From positions 186,001 to 250,000 of the forward strand of contig NZ_JAFBDW010000001.1 of assembly GCF_016908415.1 (NCBI RefSeq): a stretch of DNA of 64,000 nucleotides, given 5' to 3'. How positions within the stretch are numbered: position 1 is the first letter of the stretch; each line of letters begins with the position of its first letter. This DNA is from Caldicoprobacter guelmensis (lineage in GTDB: Bacteria > Bacillota > Clostridia > Caldicoprobacterales > Caldicoprobacteraceae). The notes beneath the pieces are model-generated. The model saw only the letters and a program-made list of their open reading frames with translations, did not search any database and was not told where the DNA came from. Both the position numbers and the translations under genes were made by a program. Positions 60,123-64,000 of the stretch are shown piece after piece.

Positions 60123-60198
60123 AGGGGAGTAGCTCAAGTGGTAGAGTAGCGGTCTCCAAAACCGTTGGTTGCGGGTTCGAGTCCTGCCTCCCCTGCCA
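60123..60198 (+). tRNA. tRNA-Trp (anticodon CCA)
   Basis: A 76-base cloverleaf: acceptor arm AGGGGAG/CTCCCCT, D arm GCTC/GAGT, anticodon stem GCGGT/ACCGT with loop CTCCAAA and anticodon CCA, and T arm GCGGG-TTCGAGT-CCTGC. The terminal CCA is encoded (60196-60198). It has its own promoter. The 3' half is a plausible attachment site for the adjacent integrase element. Confidence 0.97.
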
Positions 60199-60261
60199 AA
60201 AGCTAGACGCCATGCGGCTTTCATCCCACTGTACGTTACAGGACAATGTCTAATTTGACCA

Positions 60262-60347
60262 ACGGTCTAATGCTTAATGTATCGAGCTAAATGAGAACCG
60301 GTCTATAGTATGGGTAATTTTAAGACCGTAGGTAGACCGGTACTCAT
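60262..60347. repeat. Inverted-repeat array of GGTCT-type motifs between tRNA-Trp and integrase
   Basis: A 15-base inverted repeat with one mismatch (60291-60305, ATGAGAACCGGTCTA, against 60333-60347, TAGACCGGTACTCAT) flanks 27 bases. Related copies lie at 60262-60270 (ACGGTCTAA) and, reversed, at 60320-60329 (TTAAGACCGT). The forward, forward, reverse, reverse order suggests integrase arm-type or directionality-factor binding sites. Confidence 0.65.
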
Positions 60348-60428
60348 GAAGTAAGTGGTAACAACAAAATTGTGGCTATCGGATTAAAAGGTGGGATGTT
60401 TGAGAACCGCCGCAAAGTAACAATATCA

Positions 60429-60479
60429 AAACCCTCTCTTACCTCTTTCTCCGTTGGAAACTAAGAGGTAGAGGGGGTT
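60429..60479 (+). promoter_or_regulatory. Hairpin containing the integrase ribosome binding site
   Basis: AACCC...ACCTCTT (60429-60446) is complementary, with small bulges, to AAGAGGT...GGGTT (60463-60479). The 3' arm contains GAGGGGG, the ribosome binding site seven bases before the integrase ATG. TTGTTTT follows, so it could also act as an intrinsic terminator ahead of the gene. Confidence 0.6.
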
Positions 60480-60484
60480 GTTTT

Positions 60485-61450
60485 ATGCCTACAAAAGGAA
60501 GAAAGCCTAGAGATGTCGGGCGTACCTTTGCTTCTCTCTATGAAACATTCATTAGCCTAAAACAAGCAGAAGGATGCAGGGAACGCACCATAAAAGACTA
60601 CAGGGATACACTCAGGGACTTTTCCAGGTTCTTCGATGTTAACCTGGTTATCACGAATCCTAAGCTATACGATGCTCTCATCGAATACTTCAAGTCTAAA
60701 GCGGATAAGCAGCCGGCTACCTACAACCGACCTTATTCTAACCTCCATGCGTTCTTTGAATTCTGTGTCGCACAGTCGTATTTAAGGTCCAACCCACTCA
60801 AAGACCTTGGCCTCAAAAAACGCAAAGACGATGGTGAAACTGTACGCCATGTGGATGAGTCTACCCTCGAAAAACTGCTTAAAGCTATAGACAAGAAGAC
60901 CTATACAGGGTTGCGTGATTATGCCCTTATTCTTCTTACTCTCGATACGGGTATACGACCCAAGGAAGCATTTAGCCTCACAGTTGATGATGTAGATCTA
61001 GATAAGTTGGTTGTGCACGTCCGCAAAGAGTATTCTAAAGTGAAGAAAGCGAGGATTCTTCCAATATCCCCTGTTACGGCTGCTGCCATAGGCGAAGTGA
61101 TTAACATGACTCCTGAAGAATGGGGCAATATGATATTCTACTCCACTACCGGCCTTCCAATGACAACCCATATGTGGACTAAACGGTTATACATGTACAG
61201 CAAAAAGATAGGCGTTAAAGTGACACCATATTCTCTACGCCATACATTTGCCATCATGTTTCTTAGAAACGGCGGTAACCAGTTTGCCCTAAAGTACGAA
61301 ATGGGACATAGTACGATGGCTATGACGTCGCGTTATGTAAAACTAGCACAAATGGATATAGAAAATCAGCATAGGATTGCTTCACCTGTAATCAAACTGG
61401 TCAGACGAAGTATAAGGCCTGGCAAAAGAGGCTCAACCAAAAAGTCATAA
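60485..61450 (+). CDS. Tyrosine integrase of the tRNA-Trp-associated element
   Basis: This 321-residue integrase has a SAM-like N-terminal domain (about 15-105) and a catalytic domain. It shows Arg158 (LDTGIRPKEAF), Arg252 and His253 in TPYSLRHTFAI, His275 (EMGHSTMAM) and Tyr284 (TSRYVKL). The first histidine of the HxxR box is Tyr249, a replacement seen in other integrases of this fold. It begins with a basic MPTKGRKPRD stretch. It lies 286 bases downstream of tRNA-Trp in the same direction, the normal place for an integrase at an att site. It is distinct in sequence from the recombinase at 57465-58529. Confidence 0.92.
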   Translation: MPTKGRKPRDVGRTFASLYETFISLKQAEGCRERTIKDYRDTLRDFSRFFDVNLVITNPKLYDALIEYFKSKADKQPATYNRPYSNLHAFFEFCVAQSYLRSNPLKDLGLKKRKDDGETVRHVDESTLEKLLKAIDKKTYTGLRDYALILLTLDTGIRPKEAFSLTVDDVDLDKLVVHVRKEYSKVKKARILPISPVTAAAIGEVINMTPEEWGNMIFYSTTGLPMTTHMWTKRLYMYSKKIGVKVTPYSLRHTFAIMFLRNGGNQFALKYEMGHSTMAMTSRYVKLAQMDIENQHRIASPVIKLVRRSIRPGKRGSTKKS

Positions 61451-61472
61451 GCATTAATCTCCACTTAATAGT

Positions 61473-61509
61473 AAAAGGCCCAGGGAGTATTTCCCAAGGG
61501 CCTTTTATA
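61473..61509. terminator. Strong bidirectional terminator after the integrase
   Basis: AAAAGGCCC (61473-61481) pairs with GGGCCTTTT (61498-61506), with an inner GGGA/TCCC helix. A/T runs on both sides let it work for the integrase and for the minus-strand genes that converge on it. Confidence 0.88.
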
Positions 61510-61647
61510 CTACCGATATCTGTCTAAGTACGCTTTAAGAAGAGCTTTGAATAACAGGTTATGGTTTGGCACTTTAAGGTGCAGCAGTTCATGCACAATT
61601 ACTTTAGCCCTGAAATCTGCCGGTTGGTGCAATAGCCATCGAAGATT
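61510..61647 (-). pseudogene. C-terminal stub of a YgjP-like (DUF45/M48-type) zinc metallopeptidase
   Basis: On the minus strand a 45-codon open stretch reads PADFRAKVIVHELLHLKVPN and ends LLFKALLKAYLDRYR. This is the zinc-motif end (HELLH) of YgjP-like metallopeptidases, which are often encoded beside restriction-type genes. No usable upstream start exists: a stop lies at 61648-61650 and the preceding part of the family, with its WGS region, is missing. It overlaps the last 16 codons and stop of the helicase/nuclease gene in another frame, so it looks like the remainder after a deletion. Confidence 0.7.
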
Positions 61648-64000
61648 TTACAGAGATAGTCATAGTCCTGATTCCGTTCCTGGAACAAGATATGATGTTT
61701 AGCAAACTTGTCTCGGTCCCAACTGCCATCATCGTAGCGCTTGTATAAGTCATCGTAGGGCGTAGCTGAGATAATGAATGAATCTAGCGTAATATCCTGT
61801 CGACCGCTTCTTCGCCCTACCTCCTTTCCTAGCTCGCGTAAGCGCTCCCACAGACTGGCTTTTTCATCGTGCTCGTAAGCCTTAGCGTGTAACATGCCGT
61901 GCGGCTCGATAAAGACGATGCGCTGTTTTTTCTCATCCACAATCCACAAGATAAAGTCAGGGTAAAAACCGCTCTCTTCAAAGAAACCCACGCCCTTTCC
62001 TCTGCTCAAGTTTCGCAGGAGGAATATTTCCTTTCCCGCCAGCGACTTGTCCTTTTCAGCCTCCCAGTAGTCCTTCAGGTCACGGACGAAGCGTTCTTCA
62101 CTCTCTTCCAGCAGCGGTGGGTCAGCAGTGAGCACACTGCCTTTTTTGAGAAGCAGAGGCAGATAGATGCTCCGGTCGAAGTAGAGGCGCGGCAAGCCGC
62201 TGTTTTCTTCTTTGATAAGTTTATCCATATCTTCGCACAGTTTTTTGATGGCGGTAACTAGGTCGCTGTGTGAACGCGGTACGCGCACGATGTAGGCGGC
62301 TTTCTTTTCCTGCACGCTCGGACGGTTGAAAGCCAGGTTAGGATCATCAAGGTCGAGGGGGCGATAGACCAAGTTTTGGCTGTCCCAGCGCTCGTGAGCT
62401 CGGCGGTAGAAGATGTCCAGGTACTTGCGCAGAATGGCTGTGACCGCTTCTTGCAAACGGGTGCGGTCAGTGAAGGTACGAGGACGGAACACGGCTTCAC
62501 TTGCCTTCAGAGTATAGGGAACTTTTTCTAGGATAGTGCGCAGGGTTTCGGGACGAATGACCAGGTTGCTCCAGCCCTTGCGCGCCTTGTAGTCTAGCAG
62601 CTCGAGGTAGGCCTGTTCCCAATCCACCAATGTCAGACTTTCTGGCGGGATAGTGGTCGCCTTATATTCGCTTTGGGCGCGAGCGTCCTGCAGGCCCACC
62701 GCGCCGCTTTCCAGTACCTGCACTTTGACCGATAAATCCACCCTCAGGCGGATGTTTTCATCAGGGGTGAGCAGGAGTATCGTCTCGGTAGCAAAGTCAC
62801 GGCCGCTCTCAGGACGCGGTAGCACCAGCCCGCGCTGAAGCATCTGTTCGTTGGTCCATATAGGGAGCGGTAGTTCAACCAGCGGCTCGGTCTCTACCCC
62901 TTCTCGTTCAAGATAATCACGGAATTGAGCCATATAATTAGCGCGCACAGCAAAGATGTTGAGTGTCTCCAGCAGTTTGATATACGGTGGATGATTGCCC
63001 GGAAGGGCAGCACTACGCTTTAGAGAATGGTTTTTCCCGCGCAAGCGTACACCGCGCCCGAAGAGTTGGATGATTTGTGAACCTTCCCGTCGTCCAATGT
63101 TGAGAAGTCCCATGTTGGAGACGCGCCAGGAATTCCAGCCTTCCATGAATTTCTTGGCACCAATAAGAATATTAATCGGCGTGTCGGGGTGGTTGATATC
63201 CGTAAAGAGCGAGGAGGCGATAGCGTCTTCCTCCAGTGTGATGCCGGCGCCATCGGCTTCCACCAGTTTTTTGAATTCCGCGGTGTCGCCAATGTAGATG
63301 AGACCGAAATACTCCTCGGCGCCGGATGCCCTTAACCCCAGCTCGCCAGCGGCACTTTTAATGTCGCACACGTGCAGACCGCCACCGGCCGGGGAGTGAA
63401 AGACCCGCCACAGGATGTCATCGTATAGGGCTTCGGCGGTAAGGCCAGTTTCGCGCACGTACGGGAAGCGCCCGGCGAACAGGTCTATCCCGTCTGGCGT
63501 AATCAGACCGCTTTTTCCCGCCAGCAGTTCTTCGATGCCTTTGACCACCCAGTCGCGGTTTGCCAGCACTCGATGGAGAAAACGCACCACAGTTAGCACA
63601 TCACTGCGCTTCTGTTTGTTCTCGCTGTAGACAGCGTTGACCGTGCTGCCGACGAACACCCAGAGCGGCTTTTCCAAATTGTATGGGCGCAGGACCTCGG
63701 CTTGTTCGTCAAACAGGCGCTGCTGCTCATAGAAGGAGAGCAGGTTGCCCAGAAGGAGCAGATCGGTTTTGGCCTCGTCGATCTCATCCTGCAGGTTGAG
63801 GATGCGAAAGTCCTTGCCGTAGCCATCCTCGTAAAAGTAGCGGTAGGAGTAGTCAAAGACGATGGCCTTGCCGTATTCGGCAGTAAGCGGATCGTTGCGC
63901 GCCGCCGAGAGAGCCTGCCCAAAGGTAGCACTGTATTCAAAGGTGAAACCTGTTTTGCCAAGCGCATCGCGGTACTTGCGCCAGGCTTCACCGCTGGAAC
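61599..64000 (-). CDS. Type III restriction Res-like helicase/nuclease (N terminus beyond window)
   Basis: About 800 C-terminal residues of a superfamily 2 helicase are visible; the gene enters from the right edge and the TTG at 63677 is internal. Helicase motif III appears as EYSATFG (SAT at 63924-63932), and motifs V and VI as FMEGWNSWRVSNMG and QIIQLFGRGVRLRG near 63045-63150. A C-terminal PD-(D/E)xK-like region has FYPDFILWIVDEKKQRIVFI followed by EPHG near 61896-61965, with histidine where lysine is usual. It resembles Res subunits and related defence helicases. The last residues CTNRQISGLK probably run into deleted sequence. The Walker A/B part is outside the window. Confidence 0.82.
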   Translation of the reverse strand, partial: SSGEAWRKYRDALGKTGFTFEYSATFGQALSAARNDPLTAEYGKAIVFDYSYRYFYEDGYGKDFRILNLQDEIDEAKTDLLLLGNLLSFYEQQRLFDEQAEVLRPYNLEKPLWVFVGSTVNAVYSENKQKRSDVLTVVRFLHRVLANRDWVVKGIEELLAGKSGLITPDGIDLFAGRFPYVRETGLTAEALYDDILWRVFHSPAGGGLHVCDIKSAAGELGLRASGAEEYFGLIYIGDTAEFKKLVEADGAGITLEEDAIASSLFTDINHPDTPINILIGAKKFMEGWNSWRVSNMGLLNIGRREGSQIIQLFGRGVRLRGKNHSLKRSAALPGNHPPYIKLLETLNIFAVRANYMAQFRDYLEREGVETEPLVELPLPIWTNEQMLQRGLVLPRPESGRDFATETILLLTPDENIRLRVDLSVKVQVLESGAVGLQDARAQSEYKATTIPPESLTLVDWEQAYLELLDYKARKGWSNLVIRPETLRTILEKVPYTLKASEAVFRPRTFTDRTRLQEAVTAILRKYLDIFYRRAHERWDSQNLVYRPLDLDDPNLAFNRPSVQEKKAAYIVRVPRSHSDLVTAIKKLCEDMDKLIKEENSGLPRLYFDRSIYLPLLLKKGSVLTADPPLLEESEERFVRDLKDYWEAEKDKSLAGKEIFLLRNLSRGKGVGFFEESGFYPDFILWIVDEKKQRIVFIEPHGMLHAKAYEHDEKASLWERLRELGKEVGRRSGRQDITLDSFIISATPYDDLYKRYDDGSWDRDKFAKHHILFQERNQDYDYLCKIFDGYCTNRQISGLK

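Noticed and set aside
60199..60240. AAAGC...GCTTT after tRNA-Trp as a terminator
   Set aside because: Only five pairs and no T run follows, so it cannot be called.
1..64000. CRISPR arrays, transposase genes, rRNA operons, replication origin
   Set aside because: No regularly spaced repeats, IS-type open frames, rRNA signatures or DnaA-box clusters were seen in the window.

Overview
The window reads as a chromosomal segment of an anaerobic, probably thermophilic and spore-forming, low-to-mid GC Firmicute of the class Clostridia. This rests on a Gram-positive PolC replicase, a FliY-type flagellar switch protein with CheC and CheD, sigma-D, a YlxY-type sporulation deacetylase next to pnp, YneA/LexA with Bacillus-type SOS boxes, strong AGGAGG ribosome binding sites, frequent GTG/TTG starts and heavy use of AGG and ATA codons. 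The genus cannot be fixed from the sequence alone.

Region 1 (1-19312) is one nearly unbroken plus-strand flagellar/chemotaxis operon: motA (cut by the left edge), motB, fliL, fliM, fliY, cheY, fliO, fliP, fliQ, fliR, flhB, flhA, flhF, flhG, a PilZ protein, cheA, cheW, cheC, cheD, sigD, a FapA/DUF342 protein with a Jag-N-like front, a small unknown gene and a SwrB-like gene. Overlapping stops and starts suggest co-transcription. It supplies the stator, switch, type III export gate, chemotaxis signalling core and flagellar sigma factor.

Region 2 (19313-27770) starts at a strong promoter and structured leader, then runs rpsB, tsf, pyrH, frr, a mini-PASTA protein, uppS, cdsA, dxr, rseP and ispG: translation factors followed by isoprenoid/phospholipid precursor genes. 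Between ispG and polC lies a clear remnant of a family 2 glycosyltransferase. Region 3 (27758-42800) carries polC, then the rimP-nusA-rnpM-ylxQ-infB-rbfA-nrnA-truB-ribF-rpsO-pnp transcription/translation cluster with its own promoter, an S15-type leader and several intrinsic terminators. Region 4 (42880-53770) holds ylxY, an M16 peptidase, miaB, mutS, mutL, miaA, hfq and ynbB; a long stable hairpin of unknown class precedes ynbB.

Region 5 (53848-59944) is an SOS-centred locus. lexA has a LexA box on its -35, and yneA has two perfect LexA boxes at its promoter. Between them sit a self-contained GntR/ABC-transporter cassette with a palindromic operator and a YbjQ gene. A tyrosine recombinase, rnhA and proC follow on the minus strand.

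Region 6 (60071-64000) looks like the edge of an integrated island. A tRNA-Trp with a perfect promoter is followed by an inverted-repeat array, a tyrosine integrase whose ribosome binding site lies in a hairpin, a strong terminator, the C-terminal stub of a YgjP-like metallopeptidase, and a large helicase/nuclease restriction-type protein running off the right edge. The last gene is visibly richer in G+C and in CGN arginine codons than the rest. The most interesting items are the ynbB leader hairpin, the polC start hairpin at a deletion scar, the SOS promoter architecture and the tRNA-Trp island with its decayed metallopeptidase.
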